Program-made: the position numbers and the translations under genes
Assembly: GCA_944739405.2 (NCBI GenBank)
Contig: OX123182.2
Coordinates: 106,991,279 to 107,055,278 of the forward strand
From: Euclidia mi
Taxonomy: Eukaryota; Arthropoda; Insecta; Lepidoptera; Erebidae
DNA length: 64,000 bases
Reading direction: 5' to 3'
In this document: positions 33,910 to 44,196 of the stretch, one piece after another
Numbering within the stretch: position 1 is the first letter of the stretch
Layout of the letters: each line of letters starts with the position of its first letter
Notes under the pieces: generated by a model
What the model saw: the letters and a program-made list of their open reading frames with translations, nothing else
The model's database searches: none
What the model was told of the DNA's origin: nothing

Positions 33910-33978
33910 TAAATGTGATTTGAACCCATGCCTTCAGACCGTGAGGCGGTTGTATTATCCGCACGGCTACAGCCTTGT
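33910..33978 (-). other. tRNA-like sequence (possible SINE head)
   Basis: On the minus strand TAGCCGTGCGG resembles an A box and GGGTTCAAATC a B box, spaced about as in a tRNA gene. No good acceptor stem was found, so it is more likely a tRNA-derived SINE remnant than a tRNA. Confidence 0.4.
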
Positions 33979-34779
33979 TATCAGTTAGTTGCGAATTTGG
34001 TGAACAATTGACATAGTGTTACTATGGTGAGTGTTAACGTCATCTAACTGAAAACTCATATTCATCTAGCCGCGATCCTAAATTTGACAAACACTGTTCA
34101 CCGCACCCGCGAACGCGCCACTACGGACACACGAAGACGCGCGCGGCGCCGCGCGCGGCCCGCGCGCGGGCTGCCCGCGCTACTATGGCCAAGCACTAAA
34201 ACTCGCTGCTCGCATGCTTGCGGCGCGTTGACGGCTCGTCGCCAACGCGCAGGTCCGAAGCGGACCGCGCGCTGCCCGCGAATGATTCACGTCCGAGTGT
34301 TACCAGATACACGGTAAATACCGTAGATGCACGGAAATTTTGAGCAAGACACGGTCAACGGTAATAAGCTACTACCGTGTTCTTTTCTAAGGTATTTTTA
34401 ATTATTAATTACCGTGTAAGTTATACTCTTATTTTTACTCAAAAATATATTATGTTCTTACGAGTAATCCTTTATTGGCAACACTGGCTGTCGCAGTTGG
34501 TGATGTCAGGGAAATCATTAACGATTTCATTACTTGGCAGGTAAAATCGGCAGAATTAAAAATATTTTAGGTAGTGTTTTTCATGAGCATACCTTATGTT
34601 AAAATTTGTAGTTAGTAGGTGTATTCATAGACGAACGTTTAGTATCTAGTTGTGTGTGGTCATTGCATTACTTGAAAAAGTTAATTGATATAAAAACTAG
34701 AAAAAGAAATAAATTAAACTAGAAAAAGAAATAAATTAATAACGAAGACTTTATAGGGAAATATTTTGACTCACATTTT
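33979..34779. other. Noncoding, with a GC-rich island-like block
   Basis: 34100-34290 is strongly GC-rich with nested GCGCGC palindromes; the open frame through it looks like composition, not protein. 34300-34460 has repeated ACGGTAA and TACCGT motifs in both orientations. No gene was recognised. Confidence 0.4.
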
Positions 34780-34799
34780 GACAACAATCCTTTCGGAGA

Positions 34800-35068
34800 A
34801 AATAATGAAAACTGTATTTATTTACTCCCACCAAAAGATAAATGAATAAAATGACTTTTGAATTTTTCTTCGTCGGTTAACAAATACCTACGAACGGTTC
34901 AATATTCGCCCTCTTTTTTTCTCTGCTTAAACATTTCGTGCACCCAATAAGCTTTCTTTTTTTGTTGCGTCTTTCATTTACTTCCTCATCAAGCGCGACA
35001 GCTATGAGTGCCAATTCAACGTTTGTAAAATTTGGCATTACGAAACACACGTGTAGACCTAGTGCCAA
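34800..35068 (-). pseudogene. Harbinger-type transposase N-terminal fragment
   Basis: The frame starting near 35068 gives MPNFTNVELALIAVALDEEV and NERRNKKRK. After a one-base shift it continues AYWVHEMFKQRKKEGEY and, after a stop, TVRRYLLTDEEKF. A run of acidic residues, then basic residues, then WVH...R..GEY and LL.D...F is the typical start of PIF/Harbinger transposases. No catalytic core follows. Confidence 0.5.
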
Positions 35069-35096
35069 TTGTTAACAGACTATTCAAAAATTCGTG

Positions 35097-35232
35097 GACC
35101 AAGCGACGTCCACTCGTTGACCGCGCGGCGTTCACTCGTTGACGGCGCGCGGTCCGCTGGTTGACCGCGCGGCGTTCACTCGTTGACGGCGCGCAGTCCG
35201 CTGGTTGACCGCGCGACGTCCACTCATGGACG
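35097..35232. repeat. 22-bp minisatellite near the right end of the TTAA element
   Basis: About six copies of a 22-bp unit (GTTGACCGCGCGGCGTTCACTC and variants) are arranged as a 44-bp higher-order pair, immediately inside the right terminal repeat. Confidence 0.75.
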
Positions 35233-36744
35233 CCGTGCGGAGTGGGTGCCGGGTGGCTCTAATGAGCGTTGACCTTTAATCTGATTAACTAAACTACTGT
35301 AACTATCCCCTGGCCTACAATAATTTATAACACACTGGTTCGTATACTCACAGAGAAGACTACCAAAATGATGACCTAGCCTATCAGAAAAAATGTATGT
35401 TTTGTTAGTTGATGTTGAAAACCTAGATTTAATCATATTTGATTGTGAAGAGGATTGGTTTTGTGGATTATCAGAAAAATTCTCAGGTAGAAAAAAAATA
35501 CTCAATGGCTCTGCTGGGGTTGGAGTGTGAGTGTGAGCACAAGGACATAAGAGCTTATTGGTCAGAGACTCATACATTTCTGCATTACATCTCACCAAGT
35601 CTACTAGCTCACTTGCCTCTACTATACGCTTGCTCAGCTCTTGTTGAGAAGCTTGATATTTGTTAAATAGTTCATTTAAGGTGCTCTCCCTAAGTACTAG
35701 TTCTTCCCTCAAGCGATGAGTGTCAGTATCATACACTACCCTACTATGTTCTAAACTTCTAGAGTACTTAGATAGTTGATCAAGTAAATAAATGCGCTCC
35801 TGTCTGAGATTTAAATTAACCCTATGCACATTATATTTCTTCATAGATTTATGACATATTTTAATTAGTTTATTAACTTTAATATAGCGTTTAAGTTTTT
35901 TTTGACTTGAAAAGCTGGGTCTCATGATAATGGTATCATCCCTGGTCAGGTCTATTGTCACAGCAGGCTCCCTAAAACACACATGATCAGGCTCACTACT
36001 AACCAACTCATGATATAGACTGCAGGTATTCGCTATCTGTTCACTGTGTTTAAGAGTTTCTAAGTTAGAGATGGTGTTATGAGCTTCACTCAATTCTCGT
36101 TCTAGTTCAGCAACACGTCTCAGAGCTTCTTCATGAGTGTACATACACTGTTGGAAGTTGGACACCGTCAATCGAAGTTGTTCATGTTGCTCAAGTATTT
36201 CGAGATGGTGTGTGTGCATTTCAGCCAACTGTGCCTTGAGTTCAGTGTTCTTGTCGACTATTATCTTTACTTCTTCTTCGCTGTCCTCTCTTTCCTGTAG
36301 CAGCTGGTTACACAGGATTTTAGAGGATTCCAGTTCCTTAAGTGTGGTCTGTAGTTTGTCCTCCAGAGCTGCCATTCTGCGGGTCATCATTTGAACAGAC
36401 CTACCCCGTAGGCATCTGAAATGTAAGGAAGTATGAGTAAAGTCAGCAGAGAGAAACTATGAAATGGGTGGATAAAAAGTTGAGAAGGAAATAATGTAGG
36501 TAGATTATAAAACTAGAAGAATTGAATTGAATAAATATAGGAATAGTTTATTTTAAAAAAACAGTTAATAAGACGATATCAGTTAATAGTAATGGGTTAT
36601 TGTTATTTAATTACTTTAAAATCATTTAAAATACTTTGCATGATTGTAATATCACGAATGTAGGTACTTATATAAATGGACCTGTGTAATACTGTAGTAA
36701 GTACAATTTATACTAATAATTTATCTAATAAACAATTATGTTTT

Positions 36745-37835
36745 GTGTATAGTGTCATGTAGTATATGGTGTCTGAGGCAAATGTTTGCATCGCATGTCT
36801 CTTCGTCAACATCAAATGAATCTTCTATTGTTGGCAATTCAACATTGGAGCATGACCGGCCTTGACAGTTTGTACATGCTACAGAACAAAACAGTCCAAC
36901 TTTTTTGCATCCACATTTAGCACTACATCCCTTTTTACAGTTGCAAAAAATGGTGTTTAGTAGTTTTTCTGGTGCAGGTGGAAGTTTGAACTGGCTCCAA
37001 TGAATTGTCGACCAATTTCCAATCCCAGTCTTTTGGGTCTAACTGATAACCAAGCCACACTTGTACTTGGTAATATACCCGAAAAAGATGTTGGTGAGCA
37101 GCCGCTGAGGTTGGAGGAAGACAGGCTAACTGCACTTGTTTTTTATTTCGAGTATTTTTAACGAAACATGCATATCTGAACTTATCTAAGCACGTAATTT
37201 TTTTAGGAGCTCCATACATAGCGAGAAGAAAGCGAATTCCGTCGGTGATAACTTCTTGTGGAGTTGAATTACTCTTTTTAAAAACTTCAGCACACTGAAC
37301 TAAATTTTGTTTTTCAAACATTTTAAAAACAGTTGTTTTACCTCTCCTGAAAAAGGCAGATGTTGAATCACAACAAGTTATTGCATGTTAAAATAGTGCA
37401 AGATTTTGGCACTTTGCAAAAGTCGATAAACTGTTTGATGAATATATTACAGATTGTTGTTGAACTTTTCCAGGTTTTAAGAAAAAAATAGTTTTTTCGA
37501 TTGGAGTTCGAGCTGTGAGTAACACGAGTAAGTCCACATCTTCACCTACAAGAATAGTTGTATTTGTTGAATTGAATTGCTCTATTGCTGTTTCAATTAT
37601 CATCACATCAGCATCATTATTGGCTTGTTTTACCAATATATTTGCACCAGTAAAATTTTCTTTCAGCATTGAAATGAATCGAGATTTATTGTGAATATTC
37701 GCAAGAAATTTTTGTTGACTGGTAGAAATTGTCATAGATTGATCAAATAAATTATCAGAAGATGAAGATGTTGCTGAAGTTCTACGACGTTGTTCTGCGC
37801 CTTTAATATATCTCGTAAAGTTGACGATGAGAGAC
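36745..37835 (-). pseudogene. PIN/XPG-like nuclease and Cys-rich protein of the 10.8-kb element
   Basis: Reading leftward from about 37835: a Ser-rich stretch, then MTISTSQQKFLANIHNKSRF and IETAIEQF, then the acidic core LVGEDVDLLVLLTARTP. An in-frame TAA at 37389 falls just before HAITCCDSTSAFFRRGK, which resembles the GCD block of XPG/FEN-type nucleases. The second half (37321-36935) has PPTSAAAHQHLFRVYYQVQV. After a frameshift near 36970 a Cys array follows: CNCKKGCSAKCGCKKVGLFC and SVACTNCQG. The gene ends about 36745. The same two-part protein is common as an uncharacterised multicopy gene in invertebrates. Its position next to a terminal inverted repeat ties it to a transposon. The nuclease role is inferred from motifs only. 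Confidence 0.6.
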
Positions 37836-38004
37836 AGATGTTGCTGAAGAAGGTTACACTGGCGTAGAAAATAAGGGACTGGGTTTTTTTACCCGAAATT
37901 TTCATATTTTATAGGTATGTGTAAGTCACACTGACCGATAGAACGATATTTTTGTTTACATTACGGCTTCAGTGTTGTATATACGTGGTGTACTTTTACA
38001 TATT

Positions 38005-38344
38005 ATGACGATTACAACTCTTCCAACTTTTTGAATCGTTATATCTCAAAAACGGTGGCTCTTAGGAAAAAAAGTAAATGGACATTTTTATAGATAATTA
38101 TCTGATCTACAATTTTTGTCCGAGCAACTTTTATGATAAAACTTACCATTTTGCTGAAAATCGCGAAAAACCCGTTTTTGTGACCTTTGACCCCGAGTAA
38201 TTTTTTTTGCACGTGCCGGATCGATGAGGACTTTTCACATTTCCTTTATAATAGTGTATTGAACAATCCTACCAATATTCAGCCAAGTGGGATTTTTTGT
38301 AACCTCACCCCTATTTTTTAGTCTTATTTGACCGGACTATTAAG
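38005..38344 (-). repeat. Right terminal inverted repeat of the 10.8-kb element
   Basis: It is the reverse complement of the left terminus, ending TTGACCGGACTATTAAG at 38344 and followed by the CTTTAA duplication. Confidence 0.8.
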
Positions 38345-38350
38345 CTTTAA

Positions 38351-38890
38351 CCGTAGTTTGATATTAATACAAAATATTTAGTTCTTTGTCTTACATTAAT
38401 TTATTTTACATGGTTTAAATTTCTTGGTATAACTTTTCAAACTTAGACAGATTTGTTTACCTTGAGTTATATAAATAAAATATAAAAACAACAGGTCGAT
38501 CAAAGGTACAGCAGGGTGAGGGGTGCAGGCAGGGTGGCAGTACGATCGCTTGCACCGGAACTGATCGTGGGCAAATTAAGCGCGCCCGGAAATTGTGCGC
38601 CGCCGCAAAATCGCGACTACCTCCCCCTCTACCCTTTCTTTTCCCTCCCTTTATCGCATCGTTCCCTCTTACACCGAGCTGCCACATTCAATTAAAAGAA
38701 AGGCGATACGAGTGATATTTTGTAAGCTAGTCAATACTAATTAGGTTGAGATCATAGGCCGCCAGAAGGCTTTTAATATGGCCTAAAGATTGTTGTGAGA
38801 TATCCAAACGCTTTATTCGCCCTCCAAATCATTCTAGCGCTTTCATATAAATACAAACTCATATAATTCTATCCGTCTTGTCTCTATAAT
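38351..38890. other. Noncoding spacer between the nested element and gypsy copy 2
   Basis: AT-rich flanks with a moderately GC-rich patch at 38500-38650. No gene or known repeat was recognised. Confidence 0.5.
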
Positions 38891-39287
38891 TGTCGCACGA
38901 GTGATTGATTTCCACGGGGTAGCCGGGATCGATCACTCGCCGAGCAATTAAAGAGAGATAATTAGGTTGACTTACGGGAAATAAATAAAAAATAACACCA
39001 GGAAAGTTTAAACTCGCGTTATAATTCCAGTTATTCGATACAAAAAAGAACTGACGGTTAAGGCTAACAGAAGAGACAATTATCGAGGGCGTGGTCGACG
39101 TTGGCACTTTACAGGTCTTCAAATGATCTTGCACTCAACTCGGTGGTGCTGGCCGGAGGAAAAAGGGCCAAGCCTCGTGTGTCCCCTGTATGTATAGGGC
39201 CGGCGTGGAGGGGCGCGAGGGAACGGCCCACTGCTGTGCGTCACTCGTAGCGAGGCTCGCGGCGCAGGGGCGCGATGTGACGTCACA
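38891..39287 (-). repeat. 3' LTR of gypsy copy 2
   Basis: This 397-bp LTR corresponds over its whole length to that of copy 1. Its TATA box reads TATACATA instead of TATAAATA. A run of C on the plus strand follows (39288-39297), the polypurine tract of this minus-strand element. Confidence 0.9.
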
Positions 39288-40477
39288 CCCCCCCCCCGTT
39301 AGGCCGGGATTTTCCCTAAGGAAAATTCCCTAGCTCAACGGGCGTAGCAGCCCTGAAGATACTCCCTGAAATTAGAGAAAACAAGGGCCTGAGTACCTTG
39401 AACAAGTGACAACCCTATACGCTAATTAGGATACCTAAATAATAATGACCCACGCTTGCATTCTTCACGCGTACAACGGCAGTCTGAATTTGAACATAAA
39501 CATTTATCATTCATAATTCATCACACATACCTACATGTAAATGCCGAGGCCAGTGTAATAGCCTAATATTAAAGATAACAATCTATGGAGAAGCGCTTAG
39601 GGTAATTATTAGGTAATAATGATTTGTAGATATAAGAAACTTGATCTAGTCCTACGACTTATAAATCTTGGGTTCGGCCTTTGCCACTAGATAAGTAAAC
39701 TTTTTGAATATAGTTAGGTATAACAACAGATTTTTCGTAAAGATGAACAAAAATAATACAAGCCGCAGACACGACCGGACCACTCAATGTCAAAGGAAAG
39801 AAATTAATAATTATTTTGCTCTAATTAATAACTACAACACGACCAGTAAACACCTTTTGAATGTAAACAATGGTGAATCATTAGTTAGGCATTTATTTAT
39901 CGGCGCGTCGCTGAGTGAACGCGCGTGCGTCATAACGACAACTAGGTACGATCTAAATGGTAGGTACTATTCGACTGTTCCGAGCTCGCGACGCACGGTT
40001 AATCGCCATGATCGTTTATAAAGTACCTATAATAACAATTTGATTATGGAATTTATACAGAATTAAGAATAACAACAGAACTTCAGAACAAGGCACGGCG
40101 AAAAACAATACGCCAATCAAGATGCATTTCAACAATTAGATTTGCGGAAAGAAAATACACATGCGAGAATCGAACTTGTATGCTCAGCTAATAGCGACCT
40201 TTTAACCACTGATCACAGGGTAAAAAAAACAATATATTTAGTTAATGGTTAGTATTTTTTAAAACAATGTTCAACATAACATTTGAGTACACAATTGCGC
40301 AGCAATTTGAAAAATAGTATTGTTTACGAGAAAAAAAATATTTGCTACCCACCACAGAAAATATCAATTTATAGTAGGCACTACTACAAACGGTAATATA
40401 AATTAGAAACGTTCGTTTGAAAAAAATTAAACAATGAATAGGTAGAAGGTATTCTTATTGTTGTTTTTATACTTTTA
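39288..40477 (-). other. Gypsy copy 2 3' noncoding region
   Basis: It is collinear with 15746-16936 of copy 1, including the tRNA-like block (40150-40212, minus strand). A plus-strand frame at 39704-40021 is judged spurious. Confidence 0.7.
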
Positions 40478-43400
40478 TTATTCTTTGTAATTAATCAACT
40501 TTAAATCCTTGATCTGCCATTCGCCTAAAGGTTTTCCAGCCATGTCGTTAAGTTTGTATACTAGAGGTGATTTTTTTGAGGCAATCTTACATTTAATAAA
40601 TTTAGGCGCCAATTTCTTGCTAAAGTATTTATCCTTATCACTAAGATGAAACGTTCTGCGCCAAACTATATCACCGACATTGAATTCTGCCTGTTTACGG
40701 CGAAGATTATAAGATGAACAATTTCGTTGGTGGGCCGACAACAGAGCTGAATGTACCTTCTCGAAAATAGAAGATAAATAGCCTAAAGTTTCGGCATAGC
40801 CGTCCCGTGGTTCAAGCACCATATCGGAATTAAATTCCTTATCAATATACTGAGAACCACATGTTATGACCTCCCTACCAAAAACAAGGAAATTAGGAGA
40901 ATAACCAGTAACCTCACTAACTGCGCAGTTAACGGCGAATTGAACTTTAGTGATTAGAGTGTCCCAGATTCGATGATCAGATTCTATGAACGTTGAAATA
41001 GCTGTCATAATGGTTTTGTTGTAACGTTCAACTAAATTAACGTGGGGAGTATACAACGGTGTAAAATGCAAATTTGGAATTTTATATTTTGACAACATAC
41101 TTTTAAAGGTTGCGCTAATAAATTGTTTACCGTTATCCAAAACAATAGTAGATGGAATTCCATGCACCAAAAATACATTTTCCTCAAGAATTTTTGTTAT
41201 CACTTCTGCAGTTGCCCGTTTAATGGGGAAAAGTAAACAATATTTAGAGAAACAACAACTGACCACAAATATAAAAGTGTTTTGTTTCCTGCTGGGAGGC
41301 AATGGACCAATCAAATCAATACTAATCGTCTGAAAGGGCTTTTGACATGATTTGGGTTTTCCCATTAGACCTAAATTTGGGTGATTTTGGTGTTTATGGG
41401 TGATACAAGGTTCACATGAACTGACGAACTTGACAACATCGGTGTACATACCAGGCCAAAAGTAATTAAGTGCGAGACGTTTGTATGTCTTAAAAATACC
41501 CAGATGTCCAGCAGTGGGCGAAGAATGATTCTCCCTTAGAATGTCATTTCTTTGGTCAGACGGAATAACCTCTTTCCATTGAAATTCTCTAGTGAGCGGG
41601 TTTAATGTTTTTTTTAAACAATACAATTTATTGTTTATTACTTGATAGTTAACAAAGGAAGTCGGAGAACTTAAACAGTCTTTATAGATATTTAAATACC
41701 AAGGATCATTAGTAGAAACTGGTAAATTCTGATTAGAATTAATATCTATATTTATATCATTAGCAATAGCAGAAACGGGTAAAGAGCGAGACAGAAAATC
41801 AGGTAAAACGTTATCGGAACCCCGACGATGACGTATTTCGAAATTATAGGAAGATAAGCGAACTCCCCATCTAGCTAACCGGCCAGTAGGGTTATTTAAG
41901 GTCAAGAACCATTTCAAAGCAGCGTGATCTGTGTAAACAATAAACTTTTTACCATTTTCAACATAACAACGCCAGTGTTCTATAGCAGATAGAACAGCCA
42001 GGGCTTCGCGCTCTGTGGCACTGTAATTTTTTTCTTGCTTAGTGAGTGATTTGCTATAGTACGCTATGACTCTTTCCTCACCATTTAACCTTTGACAGAG
42101 GATCGCGCCAAGTCCAAAATCGCTAGCATCTGAGTGTATTTCAAAAGGTTGCGAGTAGTCAGGACAAGCCAACACCGAGGAGGAAATCAAACAATTCTTT
42201 AGGTTATTAAACGCCTCATTAGCCTCTGTCGTCCAACAGAATGGAGGTGCGTTTTTACTTTGAGATGTTAACTTATTTAAGGGTGCAGCAATAGAGCTAA
42301 AATTCGGTATAAAACGCCTGTACCACGAGGCTGCGCCTAAAAAACGACGTACTTCTTTTCTATTAGAAGGAGTGGGATAATTTTTCATTGAATTTACTTT
42401 ATCCGGATCGGGATGCAATCCACTAGAGTCGACAACATAGCCTAAATATTTTAGTTTATCTCTAAAAAATTGTCATTTTTCGAGATTAATTGTTAAATTA
42501 GCGCTTTTTAGTTTATCAAGAATGCGTAATAAAAGAGTAATATGCTCGTTGAAGCTGGACGTGATACAGATTATGTCATCGATAAAACAGAAAACCTTAT
42601 TTTCAAATTCTGGACCATAAAATAAAATATCAACTAATCGTTGTTGAGTAGCTGGCGCATTCGTAAGACCGAAGGGCATTCTTTTAAATTGAAATGTGCC
42701 ACGCGTAGGAATATTAAAGGCTGTTTTGCAACGGTCCTCTTCTGTAATTAATGTTTGCCAAAAAGATTTAGACAAATCTAAACTAGACAAGTATTTAGCA
42801 TCTCTCAGATTATCTAAAATTTCCGAAATATAAGGCAAGCTATAAGCATCTTTTTTTGTAACGGAATTTAATTTACGACTGTCCAAACAGAAACGCAGCT
42901 CACCATTCTTCTTAGGGGTCAAAATGACCGGGTTTGACCACGGGCTTTCAGATCGTTCAACAACATCCTCTGAGAGCATGTCGTCAAGATGCTTTATTAA
43001 AATTCTTTGTTTATCGGGAGACATGCGATAAAATCTTTGCCGAATAAGGGGGCAATCACCTGTATCAATTGAATGAGAAATAATATTTGTGCAACCGAGA
43101 CCCCGCTTCTCGTATGAAATATCGGTAAATTTAGAAATAATGTTGTCAGCGGTAGCTCTCTGGTCGACTGTAAGATTATCATAAGAAACAAGATGTGTAG
43201 GGGGAACTGCCTGCAACTCCAGTACTTGAGCGTCAGACTTGTTCACAATCAAAACAGACTCTAATTTGTTAGGAAATAGGCCAAAGCTTCGCCAAAAATC
43301 CATGCCAAGGATAAGGGAATTTTGAATCCCAGGTACAACATGAACTTCTAAGTTAATCAATTTATCCTGAAACTCAAAGAGTAGAAACACCGATCCCAAG

Positions 43401-43693
43401 GACTCAAATCGTTCGCCGCCAGCTGTTATTAACCTTAAAGGTTTCGATTTATCCAAAACATCGTCTTTCAAAAATAAGTTATGCAAATTATTACCTAAAA
43501 TTGTAACGCAAGATCCAGAATCTAAAAGACCAGTGGTAGGTATTCCGCTTAATTTTAGAGTAACGTAAGGTAAATATTCTACTTTAGAATTACGGATTGA
43601 GGAAATATGATAGCTACTAAAGAGTTTTTTTAAAAAGTCCAACCACATTCCACTCTGTTTTATTACAATTAGTTGTATAATTAGATTTTCCAC
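40478..43693 (-). pseudogene. Gypsy copy 2 pol, one in-frame stop
   Basis: From the protease start (43693) the frame gives retropepsin (GIPTTGLLDSGSCVTILG), reverse transcriptase (SLDLSKSFWQTL, MPFGLTNAPATQQRL, catalytic CFIDDIICITS), then a TGA at 42470-42472 where copy 1 has Cys. The frame resumes through LKYLGYVVD into RNase H (IHSDASDFGLGAIL, YTDHAALKWFL) and integrase. The integrase zinc finger is complete here (HSSPTAGHLGIFK, CEPCITHK), followed by D, D, E (ISIDLIGPL, VLDNGKQF, VERYNK) and a C-terminal domain to the stop at 40478. Apart from the TGA it looks complete, and it is the better reference for the family. No envelope gene. Confidence 0.9.
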
Positions 43694-43705
43694 AATCCTT
43701 GTTAA

Positions 43706-44196
43706 CTAGTTTTTTGAAACTGTAGGGGTCGACTTAGATTTACAATTGGGGCAGTCTGACACCTTGAAACCCTTTGTACCGCACTTAAAACAGATTAGGT
43801 AGTGTGGTTGACGGCAATTACATAATGAGTGCGAATTGCATCTACAACGCACGCAAAAAAATTTATTTATATTAGAAGTACTCGATACGGCGTTAACTTG
43901 TGGTACAGACTTGTATCTCGATGTATCAGCGACAGAGTTATATTTATTGAAGTGATTATGATTGTAAACATTTTTGTTTGAAGAAAAATTAGAAAACGGA
44001 TAATTATACGCTAGATCAGGTGCTACAGTATTCTTTGAAACTTTAGGGGGTTCAGAAAATTGCTTACTGCGACTTTGGTAATTTTCGAAAAGACGACAAA
44101 CTTCGACCAGACTATCAACATCAACAACCTTTGCAGTGAGCAGACAATTAGTGTAACAAGGTCTAATATTATTTAGCAAGATTTCTAGCTTCTCCC
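43706..44196 (-). pseudogene. Gypsy copy 2 gag, C-terminal part
   Basis: The frame carries the end of the capsid (LEILLNNIRPCYTNCLLTAK) and the nucleocapsid with two Cys knuckles: CVRCRCNSHSLCNC and CFKCGTKGFKVSDCPNC. The upstream 13 residues belong to unrelated flanking DNA, so the visible Met is not the native start. Confidence 0.8.

Larger units (their letters stand above)
31467..35279. mobile_element. 3.8-kb TTAA-flanked DNA element inside LINE ORF1
   Basis: TTAA (31467-31470 and 35276-35279) flanks a segment whose ends are inverted copies over about 40 bp, starting GGTCAACGCTCATTAGAG (31471-31510 and 35235-35274, one mismatch seen; one extra T at 35275). TTAA indicates piggyBac or Kolobok. 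Each end is followed inward by a GC-rich tandem repeat. No transposase for it was recognised. It carries a LINE fragment, a Helitron, a tRNA-like sequence and a Harbinger fragment, presumably later insertions. Confidence 0.7.
31020..36425 (-). pseudogene. LINE ORF1 (coiled coil plus SGNH-like domain), split by a TTAA element
   Basis: The N-terminal part (about 36425-35280) is a Glu/Leu-rich coiled coil (EDKLQTTLKELESSKILCNQ and onward). It is followed by a basic segment and the start of an esterase-like region (IFSDRLGHHFGSLLCEYTNQ). At QI the sequence meets the TTAA element (31471-35274) and resumes at 31470 with KLHPLDESSTAILLFGNSLT, then the rest of the SGNH-like fold (31313 leftward, CRHSDAILFFDANKF). 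A stop at 31328 and a nearby shift break it again. ORF1 with an esterase domain is known in CR1 and Jockey-group LINEs. Just upstream of 36415 a TTCCTTACATTTCAG resembles a splice acceptor, so the 5' end is uncertain. Confidence 0.65.
27512..38350 (-). mobile_element. 10.8-kb DNA element with ~330-bp terminal inverted repeats
   Basis: CTTTAA (27512-27517 and 38345-38350) flanks an element (27518-38344) whose ends are CTTAATAGTCCGGTCAA and its exact reverse complement. About 330 bp at each end (27518-27855, 38005-38344) are inverted copies that look roughly 90% alike. The right part encodes a PIN/XPG-like protein on the minus strand; a short acidic C-terminus (28027-28125, minus) near the left end may be another element gene. 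Most of the length is later insertions: a LINE, a TTAA element and MITEs. A 6-bp TSD and long inverted termini would fit Maverick/Polinton, but none of its genes are seen. The XPG-like gene recalls Academ, whose duplications are shorter. The superfamily is left open. Confidence 0.7.
38891..44196 (-). mobile_element. Ty3/gypsy LTR retrotransposon, copy 2, 5'-truncated
   Basis: This is the same family as the element at 6670-17332, in reverse orientation. It retains the 3' LTR (38891-39287), the 3' noncoding region, pol and the end of gag. Homology stops abruptly at 44196 inside gag (…GAGAAGCTAGAAAT), and neither the rest of gag nor a 5' LTR is found beyond. The MITE and Harbinger insertions of copy 1 are absent, so this copy shows the original arrangement. 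Without a 5' LTR and promoter it cannot be transcribed as an element. Confidence 0.9.

Noticed and set aside
33910..33978. Functional tRNA gene on the minus strand
   Set aside because: A- and B-box-like words are present but no matching acceptor and anticodon stems were found.
34084..34317. Arg-rich 77-codon plus-strand frame
   Set aside because: Reflects a GCGCGC-rich block; composition alone explains the residues.
6670..44196. The two gypsy copies as arms of one large inverted duplication
   Set aside because: Their flanks are unrelated, one has an R1 host site with a TSD, and they differ in insertions and truncation, so they are independent insertions.
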